From: Nitrospira sp.
GTDB lineage: Bacteria; Nitrospirota; Nitrospiria; Nitrospirales; Nitrospiraceae
DNA: 50,473 nt
Assembly: GCA_022843785.1 (NCBI GenBank)
Contig: JALHMZ010000017.1
Coordinates: 1-50,473 of the forward strand
Direction: 5' to 3'
The position numbers were made by a program, and so were the translations under genes. The notes under the pieces were generated by a model. It was not told where the DNA came from. It saw only the letters and a program-made list of their open reading frames with translations, and searched no databases. The number at the start of each line of letters is the position of its first letter. The first letter of the stretch is position 1. Positions 39,493 through 50,000 of the stretch are shown in pieces.

Positions 39493-40422
39493 TTAGGAAG
39501 CTTGAAGGGCGACTGAAGGCTGGAGGTGAGCTCTGTGCAGAGCAGGCTGCTCTTCTCTTTCGGTGGATTCCGTATTGAGCAGTACCCACTTCTCAGGTTG
39601 CTCAAGGACCCGTTGAACCAACCGTGTATGAAGAGCGTGCCCGGATCGTTCGGCAATAATATGGCCAATAAATGACATGCCAAGAAGAGAAAAGTCGCCG
39701 ATTAGATCCAGAATTTTATGGCGGACGAACTCGTTGTGGAATCGAAGGCCGGATTGATTCACAAGGCCGTCTTTTGAGAGTACAACGGTGTTGTCTAATG
39801 TGCCGCCTCGGCCAAGCCCGCGAGCCCACAGTGCCTGGACTTCATGGAGAAAACCAAAGGTTCTTGCTTCGGCAATCTGGTTTTCAAAGGCGCTCGCAGA
39901 GCAGTCATGTTCATAGGTCTGAGTCTGGATGAGCGGATGATCGTAGTGGATCGAATAGGTGATACGAGAGGTGGACGCGGGTTCGATTCGTACCCGTTTC
40001 GATCCTTCTACCACCTCGATCGGTGCCATGATTTTCAGAAAAGGCTGCTTCCGATCTTGTGAGATCACTCCAACAGACCGAATTGAGCGAACAAACGGCG
40101 CAGCGCTTCCATCCATCACGGGAATTTCGCTTCCCGTCACATCGATATAGACGTTATCAACCTCAAGGCCGGCCAAAGCCGACAGCACATGTTCAATGGT
40201 CTTGACTTGGACTCCATTGCCGGTGATGGCTGTGCACAATTCGGTTGGGACGCAATATTCAACGGAGGCTGTGAGGGAGGCGATGGAATCCCCTTTCTGA
40301 ATGGCAAAAACTACCCCGGTATCGGGGGGGGCAGGTCTCAGCGTGATGGTTACAGGTTGACCAGAGTGAAGCCCTACGCCTGAGCATGTTACCGCCGCTG
40401 CTAACGTCTGTTGGTTCCTCAC
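39493..40422 (-). CDS. lpxC: UDP-3-O-acyl-N-acetylglucosamine deacetylase
   Basis: 309 aa from a GTG at 40422, chosen because GGAGG lies 4 bp upstream and the protein then begins like other LpxC (MRNQQTLAAAVTCSGVGLHS). Zinc ligand H78 lies in KTIEHVLSAL; the second ligand pair is in RHKILDLIGD. SEIPVMDGSAAPFV and FGFLHEV are further family motifs. LpxC commits UDP-acyl-GlcNAc to lipid A, showing an outer membrane with LPS. Earlier in-frame starts up to 40494 lack ribosome sites. Confidence 0.95.
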   Translation of the reverse strand: MRNQQTLAAAVTCSGVGLHSGQPVTITLRPAPPDTGVVFAIQKGDSIASLTASVEYCVPTELCTAITGNGVQVKTIEHVLSALAGLEVDNVYIDVTGSEIPVMDGSAAPFVRSIRSVGVISQDRKQPFLKIMAPIEVVEGSKRVRIEPASTSRITYSIHYDHPLIQTQTYEHDCSASAFENQIAEARTFGFLHEVQALWARGLGRGGTLDNTVVLSKDGLVNQSGLRFHNEFVRHKILDLIGDFSLLGMSFIGHIIAERSGHALHTRLVQRVLEQPEKWVLLNTESTEREEQPALHRAHLQPSVALQAS

Positions 40423-41017
40423 AATTCCTCCGTCATGCATATCTGCAGTCAAACAGCCAATTTCCAGATATTGCATGAGCAATACATATGCCAATATTGA
40501 ATTTGTATAAATAGTTAATATGTTTGTTGAAATTTAAATTTTCACAAACGGCCCATAGTGCCGAAAAGGTCACAGTTGTGATCTTTCATGGAGCACGCGA
40601 AAGAGTTGTATGAGGTCAGCATGAGGTAATAAGGGGCATGCCGATCGCCGCAGGCCTCACTCCGGAAGCGAGCAGTATCCTCCGCTTTTTTCGTCCTTCC
40701 CCATTAAAAAAGAGAGTTATTCAGACCTGCCCTAAGGTTTTACACCTAGATACGCCACGAAGGGAAAACATACAGCAGTATTTTGTGGCGGTCAATAATG
40801 AATACCTACGACGGCAACAGAGAACTCCCTCTTGCGGGTATGCACAAGACCTCAGTTATGAAGGAGTAGGCCATGTACGAAAAGCAAAATAAGGTGACAT
40901 CTAGCGGTAGGCGAGTATTCTTCTGAAAAGAGCATTTCGGCGGGGTTTTGAGGCCGACTGGGCAGAGGTTTGCCTTAACAAATTGACGTAGCAGGGAGCG
41001 GCGAGATCAAGAATCTA
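40423..41017. other. Long intergenic gap with one possible micro-gene
   Basis: About 595 bp, AT-rich near 40490-40560 where the lpxC promoter should lie. The plus strand carries a frame of 17 codons at 40873-40926 with a good AAGGAG site (MYEKQNKVTSSGRRVFF), which might be a leader peptide of the export operon. An 84-codon frame at 40638-40892 shows no protein-like pattern. No known RNA structure is recognised. Confidence 0.35.
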
Positions 41018-42541
41018 ATGGTGACAGAGAGACGCTCTCAAGTCATTACTAATCTTATGCTGGGAGGCCTGGTGGCTTTCTCCACTATCGGTTTGGCCGG
41101 ATGCTTCATCAAACCGGTTCCGTTGACTGTGGACGAAGTGCGGTCCCGGATCACAGAAGATCGGGCAGTTCTGACGCAGGATCAAGAGCCCCTTTCTGGT
41201 CCGATGGACCTCTATGAAGCCATGGCGCGCGCGCTGAAATATAACCTCGATGCTCGTGTCGAGCTGATGCACAAAATGTTATCGCAGACCCAACTCGATT
41301 TATCGCATTACGCGATGCTACCGCGGTTGGCGGCAAACGCAGGATTCGATGGCCGCAGTAATTATGCGGGAGGGGTCGCGCAATCATTGCTCACGGGGAG
41401 GCGGGTGCTCGAACCATTTACATCGGCTGAGAAAAACATTTTTTCAGCTGACTTGTCTCTTAGCTGGAATGTCGTCGATTTTGGGCTCTCCTACATTCGA
41501 GCGAAACAGGCGGCGGATGATGTGCTGATTGCCGAGGAAGAGCGGCGGCGTGTGGCCAATCGCATCATACAGGATGTGCGGGCTGCCTACTGGCGAGCCG
41601 TGAGCGCGGAGCGGATTCTTCCGTCCCTCAAACAGTTAGATGAGTGGGTCAAGGACGCTCTCGATAAGGCCCAAGCTGTGCAGGATGAAAAACTCAGTGC
41701 GCCGATGGTCCCGCTGCAATATAGACTCGATCTTCTGAATACGCAGCGCTATATCCAGCAGCTGTTCAGAGAGCTTAACACCGCCAAACTTCAATTAGCT
41801 GCCCTGATCAACCTTCCTCCCGGCCAGGAGGCAGACATTGTGCTCATGGTTCCGGAGCGAGAGTCTACGACTCTAAGTTTGCCTTCAGATATGACGGTGC
41901 TGGAAGACCGGGCGTTGGAAGCACGTCCCGAACTAAAGATGATCGATTATCGTCGCCGCATCAACGCGCATGAGGCGAAGGCGGCAATTCTGGAATTGAT
42001 GCCCAGTCTAAACCTTGTTGTCGGAGAGAATTACAGCAGTAACAAGTTCTTATTCAATAATCATTGGGCTGCATATGCGGCCAGGGCGAGTTGGAATTTG
42101 CTGAATTTGTTTCGGTATCCAGCCCGTGCCAAGACGATTGAAGCGCAGGATAAGGTCTTACACACGCAGAATCTTGCACTCAGCATGGCGGTCATGTCGC
42201 AAGTGCATGTCGGCGTTGCGCAGGTCGCCCATGCGAAGAAAGAGGTCTCAACCGCGAAGCTGTACCATGATACTCAGTCGCAAATTACTGAACAGATACG
42301 TGTTGCCTGGAGGTCGTCCCGAGTAAGCGAACAGGCGGTGCTTCGCGAACGGGTGGCTCAAGTGGCAGCCCAACTTCGATACGATGCCGTAGAAGCAGAA
42401 CTCCAAACTGCCTGGGCCTCGTTGTTGGCGGCGATTGGGGAGGATGTCTTGCCGAACAATCTGACGCAGGAGCAACGCCTCTCCGATTTGGCGCTCCAAT
42501 TGCGTGCTCGATGGGCGAAGGGGAAGGAGTCGATCAAATGA
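41018..42541 (+). CDS. TolC-family outer-membrane efflux lipoprotein
   Basis: 507 aa. Lipoprotein signal with C29 in IGLAGC, then the outer membrane efflux protein fold: two halves rich in long helices with DLYEAMARALKYNLDARVEL and DRALEARPELKMIDYRRRI. TolC homologues form a trimeric channel from the outer membrane to the inner-membrane pump. Here it is the first gene of a four-gene export unit and ends in an ATGA overlap with the adaptor gene. Ribosome site weak; the ATG at 41018 is the first plausible start. Confidence 0.9.
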   Translation: MVTERRSQVITNLMLGGLVAFSTIGLAGCFIKPVPLTVDEVRSRITEDRAVLTQDQEPLSGPMDLYEAMARALKYNLDARVELMHKMLSQTQLDLSHYAMLPRLAANAGFDGRSNYAGGVAQSLLTGRRVLEPFTSAEKNIFSADLSLSWNVVDFGLSYIRAKQAADDVLIAEEERRRVANRIIQDVRAAYWRAVSAERILPSLKQLDEWVKDALDKAQAVQDEKLSAPMVPLQYRLDLLNTQRYIQQLFRELNTAKLQLAALINLPPGQEADIVLMVPERESTTLSLPSDMTVLEDRALEARPELKMIDYRRRINAHEAKAAILELMPSLNLVVGENYSSNKFLFNNHWAAYAARASWNLLNLFRYPARAKTIEAQDKVLHTQNLALSMAVMSQVHVGVAQVAHAKKEVSTAKLYHDTQSQITEQIRVAWRSSRVSEQAVLRERVAQVAAQLRYDAVEAELQTAWASLLAAIGEDVLPNNLTQEQRLSDLALQLRARWAKGKESIK

Positions 42542-43326
42542 CATTCGAAAGCCGACACCTCCTTAGCGGTTTGATAATCGCCGTGTGGTGCTTGATCCCA
42601 ATATCGTCCGCGACGGTTGCCGCCAAGTCGGACGTCAAACCCAGCAGTAGTGCGGCAGAACTCAGTACGATTCGGGGGGTGGTGAAGGCTACCGCCCAGG
42701 CCACGCTGGCCAGCCAGGTTCAAGGCCGAATCAGTCAACTTCCCTATAAGGAAGGGCAGCGGTTCAAAAAAGGGGCTCTCCTAGTGGCCCTGGATTGCTC
42801 AAAGTATGAGGCTGAACTGGCGAGTGCCCAGGCAGAATATCGAGGGAAGAAGAAAACCTATGAGAATAATCTCCGACTCTCCGAGCATCAGGCTGTTGGC
42901 ACGCTTGAGATCGAAATTTCAAACGCAGATGCGGACAAGGCCTTTGCTGCTGTGACAGCAGCGGAGGTCAATGTAAATGCCTGTACTGTGTGGGCCCCAT
43001 TTCCCGGGCGCGTTGTGAAAACGATTGTGAATGAGCACGAGAATGTTTTCCCCAATGACCAACTCATCAGCCTGTTGGATGACAGCTTGCTCGAGATCGA
43101 GTTGATTTTGCCGTCGAGATCCCTCGCCTGGCTGAAGGTCGGTACGCCTTTTAAGTATGCCGTCGATGAAACCGGACGCCGGTATGCAGCAGTTGTTCAA
43201 GATATCGGTGCGAATGTTGATCCTGCAAGTCAGACGGTGAAGGTCAAAGGCCGATTCCGTGTTCAGCCTGACCATGTCCTTGCGGGAATGAGCGGAACCG
43301 CCTCATTCGAGGAGCCATTACACTGA
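42538..43326 (+). CDS. HlyD-family periplasmic adaptor
   Basis: 262 aa; start overlaps the TolC stop (ATGA). Signal peptide, then the barrel-sandwich/lipoyl domain (ATLASQVQGRISQLPYKEGQ, FKKGALLVALDCSKYEAELA), a short helical hairpin and the second half of the lipoyl domain (VWAPFPGRVVKTIVNEHENV). It is shorter than usual RND adaptors. It should bridge the TolC channel and the inner-membrane partners encoded next. Confidence 0.9.
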   Translation: MTFESRHLLSGLIIAVWCLIPISSATVAAKSDVKPSSSAAELSTIRGVVKATAQATLASQVQGRISQLPYKEGQRFKKGALLVALDCSKYEAELASAQAEYRGKKKTYENNLRLSEHQAVGTLEIEISNADADKAFAAVTAAEVNVNACTVWAPFPGRVVKTIVNEHENVFPNDQLISLLDDSLLEIELILPSRSLAWLKVGTPFKYAVDETGRRYAAVVQDIGANVDPASQTVKVKGRFRVQPDHVLAGMSGTASFEEPLH

Positions 43327-43327
43327 T

Positions 43328-44695
43328 ATGGCTACAGCCGAAGCGGTTACCCAGAGTCTGCCTCAAAGAAACACCTCCTTTACCATGCTGCTTCAGCTGG
43401 AAGGGATGGTCCGCGCAGCCCGGACCCGGCAGGAGCTGCAATTCTTTTTTGTCAATGAGACTCGCCGGCTGATCCCCTATCAGCAAGCCATTCTCCTGAT
43501 TCCGCCAGCCCCGTCGTCGCCACGCTATGAGGTGCAGGCGGCATCGAGCGTGCCGATCGTGGATCGCGCGGCGCCGTTGATGCAATGGACAGAACGACTG
43601 ATTCAGGGGCTGCGAGCAATTTCCCCAGGTTCCGATATTCGTCAGGTTTCGGACAGTGACTGTCCTGAGGAACTGAGGCGGGACTGGAAGGCGTTCACCC
43701 CAGGTCATGGCGTATGGTGCCCGCTCAAGCATCCTGATGGGCAGCTACTTGGCGGCCTATGGCTTACGAGGGAACAGCCATGGGCAGACCATGAGGTGAC
43801 GGTCCTGCAGCGTATCGGCGACGCCTACGCCTATGCCTGGCGAGCGGTAGGCGCATCGAGCAGCCTTCAATGGCGATGGGGGATGAGCCGAACTGTGACC
43901 TGGATACTTGCGAGTGCGATAGTGGGCGCGCTCGCGATCCCTGTTCCTATGTCAACTCTGGCGCCGGCCAAGGTTGTCGCAAAAGACTCGGTGATCGTGA
44001 GTGCACCGATTGATGGTGTCGTCTCGGATATTCTCGTCCTCCCCAATACGGTCGTATCTGAAGGGGAGATTCTATTCCGGTACGAGGACACAACATTCAG
44101 GAGTGAGTATCAAGTTGCGGAACGGAATCTGGATGTGTCAATCGCGCAGTATCGTCGCGCGGCCCAAGGGTCCTTTGTCGAAGCGGAGCAAAAAGCCGAT
44201 GTGCCGCAGTTGAAAGCTGAAGTCGAGTTGCGAGAGACCGAGCGAAACTACATGTACGAACGATTGACGAAGGTTGAGGTCAAGGCAGAACAGGCGGGGT
44301 TGTTGCTGTATACGGATAGGTCCGATTGGATCGGGAAGCCGGTTGTCGTTGGTCAGCGCATCATGGAAATCGCAGATCCAAAACGTTTGGAAGTCCGTAT
44401 CGATCTCCCCGTCGAAGACGCCATCGTGCTGCGTGAAGGCGCTGTGGTGAAGCTGTTTCTGAATGCCAATCCATTTTCCAGTGTGTCTGCCAAAGTCAGT
44501 CATGCGAGCTATCATGCCGAGGTCTTGCCAAACAATACGCTGGCGTATCGGGTGATCGCCCAGCTTGAGCAGGGGGCATCGGAACTCCGAATCGGTTGGC
44601 AGGGAAGCGCCAAAATCTACGGGGAGCCGGTATCGCTGTTCACCTATCTGTTCCGCCGACCGATTTCCGCCCTTCGGCCTTGGGTAGGTCTATGA
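43328..44695 (+). CDS. GAF-like/HlyD hybrid membrane adaptor
   Basis: 455 aa. Residues 15-180 form a GAF-like cytoplasmic domain (ELQFFFVNETRRLIPYQQAI, GVWCPLKHPDGQLLGGLW), followed by a transmembrane helix (VTWILASAIVGALAIPV, about 190-207) and a periplasmic HlyD-type part (VIVSAPIDGVVSDILVLPNT). A sensor-type domain on an adaptor is unusual and suggests that export is gated by a cytoplasmic ligand. One bp separates it from the previous gene, and its stop overlaps the next start (ATGA). Confidence 0.85.
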   Translation: MATAEAVTQSLPQRNTSFTMLLQLEGMVRAARTRQELQFFFVNETRRLIPYQQAILLIPPAPSSPRYEVQAASSVPIVDRAAPLMQWTERLIQGLRAISPGSDIRQVSDSDCPEELRRDWKAFTPGHGVWCPLKHPDGQLLGGLWLTREQPWADHEVTVLQRIGDAYAYAWRAVGASSSLQWRWGMSRTVTWILASAIVGALAIPVPMSTLAPAKVVAKDSVIVSAPIDGVVSDILVLPNTVVSEGEILFRYEDTTFRSEYQVAERNLDVSIAQYRRAAQGSFVEAEQKADVPQLKAEVELRETERNYMYERLTKVEVKAEQAGLLLYTDRSDWIGKPVVVGQRIMEIADPKRLEVRIDLPVEDAIVLREGAVVKLFLNANPFSSVSAKVSHASYHAEVLPNNTLAYRVIAQLEQGASELRIGWQGSAKIYGEPVSLFTYLFRRPISALRPWVGL

Positions 44696-46824
44696 GCCAG
44701 CCGGCGCTTCAGAATCAGGAAAAGATACTGCCGCCGCTGCGCGAAGATCTTCGATTCATCGAGGGTGCGTCGGGCCCCGATGGCTCACCGACATGGGTCA
44801 TTGTTGACCCAGTCCGCGGAAAATATTTTCAGATCGGCTGGGCTGCCTACCAGATGCTCTCGCGTTGGAGAGGGTTATCGGCGGAAGCGCTCCTGTTACA
44901 GATTCATGCAGAGACGACCTGCCGCGCGACCCAAGAAGATCTTGATGCCCTTCTTCGATTCCTGCATGGGAACCACCTTATGAGAGACCCTCCACAAGGG
45001 GGTTATCGTGCGTATGCGGCTCATGCCGATGCCGCGCGTCCGTCCTGGCTGGCCTGGCTTGTCCATCACTATCTATTTTTCCAAATCCCACTGATTCAGC
45101 CGGATCGATTTCTTCGTGTGACACTCCCCTACGTGGAGTGGATCTTTTCACGGTCCGTTGCCTGCATCATTGCGCTTATAGGACTGACAGGTCTCTACTT
45201 GGTTTCGCGCCAATGGGATACCTTTACGGCATCGATCCTCCATTTCTTCACTCTGCGGGGACTTGGGCTATATGTCCTCTGTTTGGCAGTCGTCAAGGTG
45301 TTCCACGAATTGGGGCATGTCTACACAGCGGCGCGCTATGGTTGTCGGATTCCTGCCATGGGCATTGCCATGGTTGTGATGGTGCCGATGCTGTATTCAG
45401 ACACGTCTGATGCGTGGAGATTGGCTTCCCGTCGCCAGCGAGCCGCCATCGGCGCTGCGGGCATGATTGTCGAGATATCACTGGCGGCCCTGGCGATCTT
45501 CATATGGAACTTTCTCGATGACGGTGTGGTGCGGAGTCTCGTTTTTATCATGGCGACCACGAGTTTATTGGTAGGCATTGGCATCAATCTGAGTCCCCTG
45601 CTGCGGTTTGATGGGTACTATGTGTTGTCCGATTTGTTGGGTATCCCCAACTTGCATGATCGTGCGTTCGCTTTCGGTCAGTGGCAGCTGCGACGGCTAT
45701 TGTTCGGCCTGGATGTGCCGATGCCTGAACCGGTTTCTGCCGCCCGTCGTCGATTGTTGGTCTGGTTTGCCTGGGCTGTGTGGGCATACCGGTTCATGCT
45801 GTTTCTCGGTATCGCCTTCATGGTCTACGAATACTTTTTCAAGTTGCTGGGAATCATTCTATTTGCGGTCGAAATCGTGTGGTTTATCCTGCTGCCGATC
45901 GGGCGAGAACTCAATGTGTGGTGGGGTTTGAGGGGAGTGATCGGCGAGCATAACCGAACTTGGGCATCAGTCGGTGTTCTGGTCTTTCTGATCGCAGTCT
46001 TGTTCGTTCCCTGGTCCGATCGTCTCAGCTTTCCGGCGGTGCTGGAATCGACGCCACATGCGACTATTTATGCTCCGGTACCGGGAAGAGTTGTCGAGTT
46101 AGTGGTGAGTGAAGGCCAGCGGGTAGGAGTGGGAGATAAACTGGTAGTGTTGGAATCGCCGACACTTGAGAAAGATATGGCATTGACACGTAAGAAGGTC
46201 GAGGTCGAGCGACTGAAGGGTCGGCGTCAATTTGTCAATCAACAAGAACTTGCGAAACACCAAGTGACGTTGGAAATGCTGAAGGCGCATCTCTCGCACC
46301 TTGAGGGCCTGCAGCAGCAGCAGCAGAATCTCTCGCTGATATCCCCCATCACGGGAGTCGTGACCGATCGGGCGGAGGCGTTGCACGTGGGGCGATGGGT
46401 CAATAAAGAGCTGCCGCTCGCCTACGTGACCGATCCGGCAGGTGAAGTACTGCATGCTCTGGCGCCTGAGACGGATGTCGGCTATCTCCGAGCGGGGCAA
46501 TCGGCTCGCTTCATTCCTGAGGCGCCGGATCGTCCCAGCATAAAAGCAAAGGTCGTTGAAATTCGGGACATTGACGAAAGCAGCTTCACGGTTCCGTACC
46601 TGGCTTCACAGTACGGCGGGGATGTGGCAGTTCGAGAGGATGCGGCTCGAAAACTGAGACCGGAGGCTTCTGTCTATCGTGTCACTCTGCAGCTTCTCGA
46701 GTCACCGCCCCAATGGAACCAGGCTGTGCGAGGGACGGTGTTGGTGGAAGGGCCCTGTATCAGTTTTGCCCAACGGCTCTGGGAACAGAGCGCCCGTATC
46801 TTCATTCGTGAAAGTGGTGCGTGA
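44692..46824 (+). CDS. PqqD-like/peptidase M50/HlyD fusion protein
   Basis: 710 aa. N-terminal PqqD-like winged helix (about 15-100; WVIVDPVRGKYFQIGWAAY), a multi-helix M50 membrane metalloprotease core with zinc motif H205-E-L-G-H209 and the third ligand in FDGYYVLSD (D307), then a transmembrane helix and a HlyD-type lipoyl/coiled-coil region (about 465-690; VPGRVVELVVSEGQRVGVGD, SPITGVVTDRAEALHVGRWV). It may combine peptide recognition, membrane cleavage and periplasmic adaptation. It is the last gene before the giant DUF4347 protein, its likely cargo. Confidence 0.88.
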   Translation: MSQPALQNQEKILPPLREDLRFIEGASGPDGSPTWVIVDPVRGKYFQIGWAAYQMLSRWRGLSAEALLLQIHAETTCRATQEDLDALLRFLHGNHLMRDPPQGGYRAYAAHADAARPSWLAWLVHHYLFFQIPLIQPDRFLRVTLPYVEWIFSRSVACIIALIGLTGLYLVSRQWDTFTASILHFFTLRGLGLYVLCLAVVKVFHELGHVYTAARYGCRIPAMGIAMVVMVPMLYSDTSDAWRLASRRQRAAIGAAGMIVEISLAALAIFIWNFLDDGVVRSLVFIMATTSLLVGIGINLSPLLRFDGYYVLSDLLGIPNLHDRAFAFGQWQLRRLLFGLDVPMPEPVSAARRRLLVWFAWAVWAYRFMLFLGIAFMVYEYFFKLLGIILFAVEIVWFILLPIGRELNVWWGLRGVIGEHNRTWASVGVLVFLIAVLFVPWSDRLSFPAVLESTPHATIYAPVPGRVVELVVSEGQRVGVGDKLVVLESPTLEKDMALTRKKVEVERLKGRRQFVNQQELAKHQVTLEMLKAHLSHLEGLQQQQQNLSLISPITGVVTDRAEALHVGRWVNKELPLAYVTDPAGEVLHALAPETDVGYLRAGQSARFIPEAPDRPSIKAKVVEIRDIDESSFTVPYLASQYGGDVAVREDAARKLRPEASVYRVTLQLLESPPQWNQAVRGTVLVEGPCISFAQRLWEQSARIFIRESGA

Positions 46825-47049
46825 CAAAAGGGTATCCGGGCACTCCTGTAATGTGTTTTCCTCTTTGTCGAGCAGACGCTGCAAATACGTGATGCCCTGG
46901 ACAAAAATTTGTGTTCGGCGGCCATTTTTCGTCTCAACGTCTTGTAAGTAGCTAATAAGTATTCTGAATTTGCAGTCATTCTCGGCACCATCTTTGCTTG
47001 CTCTTTGTATGATGAACTAAAAACGGATTCTCCCGGCATCTAAACTGTT

Positions 47050-50000
47050 ATGCGGATACTGCGTAGAAAGAAAACACCGGAGGGTAGCCCAGCGCCGGAC
47101 AAACGCTCCCGCGTAGTAGCTAAGGGATCATCCGGTACTACCTCTGACTCGAGCGTTGTCGGTACCCTGCTGTCGCTCGAATCTCGCCTCATGTTCGATG
47201 GCGCTGCAGTGGCCACGGCCGGGGCCGTGACGACTGAGCAGGCGTCGCAAAACCAGGCCGAGGCATCGTCGTCTGACAGTTCGGCGACGGTTGATACCAT
47301 TTCCGCAGCGCCGACCGGCGAACCCCAATTCACCACAGACGAGCAGGCGCTATTCGATGCGCTGGCGGCCTATGATACCTCGGCGGCCCGCCAGGAAATC
47401 GTGTTTGTGTCCTCTAGTGTTCTCGAATATCAACAACTCCTCGACGGCATCAGCCCCAATGTCGAAGTTATCATTCTCGACCCTGCCCGTGATGGCATCG
47501 AACAGATGGCGGAGGCGCTGGCCGGCCGTACAGGGATTGATGCGATCCATTTAATTGGTCATGGGACAGAAGCAGAGATCGAGCTCGGTTCGAGTTCGCT
47601 GACACAATCTTCGATCGGTACGCAATATGCCGAACAGCTTCAACGGATTGGCGGGAGTCTTTCAGCGGACGCCGACATTCTGATCTATGGCTGCAACTTC
47701 GGTCGTGGCGAGGCTGGACAGGCAGCCATCCAAACCTTGGCGGCCTTGACGGGAGCTGACGTCGCGGCCAGTACCGATGCCACGGGGCATGTCGAACTTG
47801 GCGGCGATTGGAATTTGGAAGTGCAAACCGGTTCGATAGAAACCGAGATTGCCATCGATCAGGCCGCGCAAGACAATTGGAGTGACCTCCTAGGGGTGGT
47901 GGACTGGGATGCCGTGACATGGACAGGCGGCACCACTGCGCCGGCCAGCCAAGTCATCACACTAGGCGACGGCAGCACTGTCACGGTCAGTGTGACCGAA
48001 ACCGGCGCCGGAACATTGAACGGTATTACCACCGCCAACACATATACCGGTGGGCTATCTCCCGTGCAGGACGCGCTGCAGTTTGATATGGGCATCAACC
48101 CAACAACAGACACCATCACGGTCAGGATCGACTTCAGCAATCAGCTTGGGGGCAGCGTCAGTAACGTCAGTCTTACCCTGTTCGATGTGGATAATAACGA
48201 GTTTGCGGTCTTCAATAGTAATGTGGGGAACCCTACATCCGCAACAACCAGCACTACGAATACGTTCAATGGCACCAACACCGTGTCAGGGAATGGCACA
48301 GGTGCAAACGCAAACTCAGGCGCCGGCAATACGACGATTACGTTCGGAAAATCAGGCATTACCTGGGTGGAATTCACGTACGGCAGTACCAGCAACGCGA
48401 GTCCGGTCGTCGTGCTCCACGACATTCTCTTTAACAGCACAACCGCCGGCGGGCCGACGTTGGACCTGAATGACAACGACGCTACGCAGAGTGCCAGCGA
48501 TAATTTTGACGATACGGCGGCCTTCACGGCGTCCTATACCAACGCGTCCGGCGGCGCCATTCCCTGGTCCACGAACTGGATAGAAGTGGATAGCGGCGCC
48601 GCTCAGAGCCCCACAGCTGGCGAAGTGCGGGTCGTGGATGTGGATGTCACCGCTGGTGTGGATGGAGAACTCCAGATAGGTGCTGGCAGTATCCAACGTT
48701 CGGTGAACCTCACCAACTACATCAACCCCACGCTATCGTTTGAGTACCGCACCAGCAACACGTTGGAAAACACCGACACATTAGTCGTCGAGGTGTCCGA
48801 CGATGCCGGTGTCACTTTTACGACGCTGCAGACCTTTACAAATGATAGTGCCGGCACGGCGAGTCTGAGCTTGGCCGGGTATGAATCTGCCAATACGATA
48901 ATCCGTTTTCGCGTAACCGGCGGCTATACCGCTGCGGACGAGTTCTTCTTTGCCGATAATGTCACGATCTCGGCAGAACCGACCGGTCACACGGCTGCTT
49001 ATACCGAGGGCGGTAGTGCCGTGGGCATCAGCGACACCGACGTGGTAATTACCGACGCCTCCAGCGCAAATATGAGCGGTGCCACGGTCGCCATCGCCAG
49101 GAATTTCACCGCAGGCGACACCTTGATGTTCACCAATATCGGCAACATTACCGGAAGCTACAATGCACTGACCGGCGTACTTACGATTACCGGCGTGGAT
49201 ACCAGAGCCAATTACCAGACTTTTATTTCCTCCATTCGGTACAGCAGCACCAGCGATAATCCCACCGTGGGTGGAACCATGACCACCCGCACGATTTCCA
49301 CCGTCGTCCGCGATCAAACGACACAGCTGCCCAGCAATACAGCCTTCACCACCGTGACCATTACGGCGGTGAATGATGCGCCCGATATCGTTAATGCAAC
49401 AGTGAATCTGAATGAAAACAGCGCGAACGGCACAGCGGTCTACAACGTCAATGATTCCTTCACGGGTACGGATCTGGATCGTGATGGCACAGCCATCACT
49501 TACAGCATCACCGCAGGCAACACCGGCGGCGCGTTTGCCATCAACCCGGCCACCGGCCAAATCACGGTGAACAGCAGTGCTGTGCTGAATCGCGAGAGCA
49601 TTTCGAGTTTCACGCTGACGGTGCAGGCAAGCGATGGAACATTGACGGATACCGCTACCATCACCATCAATCTGAACGATGTCGACGAGTTCGATGTGGG
49701 CGCCATTACGGACACGAATGGCGGGGCGAATGCGGTTAATGAAAACGCAACAACCGGCACGTTGGTAGGTATTACTGCCTCAGCCAGCGACGCAGACGCG
49801 ACCAACAACACCATTACTTACAGCCTGACGAACAATGCCGGCGGGCGGTTCCAGATCGACAGCGTAACCGGTGTGGTAACAGTGCTGAACGGGGCGTTAC
49901 TCGACTATGAGAGCGCGTCGTCCCACAACATCACGGTTCGGGCCGATAGTGCGGATGGTTCCTTCTCAACGCAGATCTATACGGTCAACGTCAACAACGT

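Noticed and set aside
40638..40892. 84-codon plus-strand frame before the TolC gene
   Set aside because: No ribosome site, no signal or domain pattern; probably non-coding leader.
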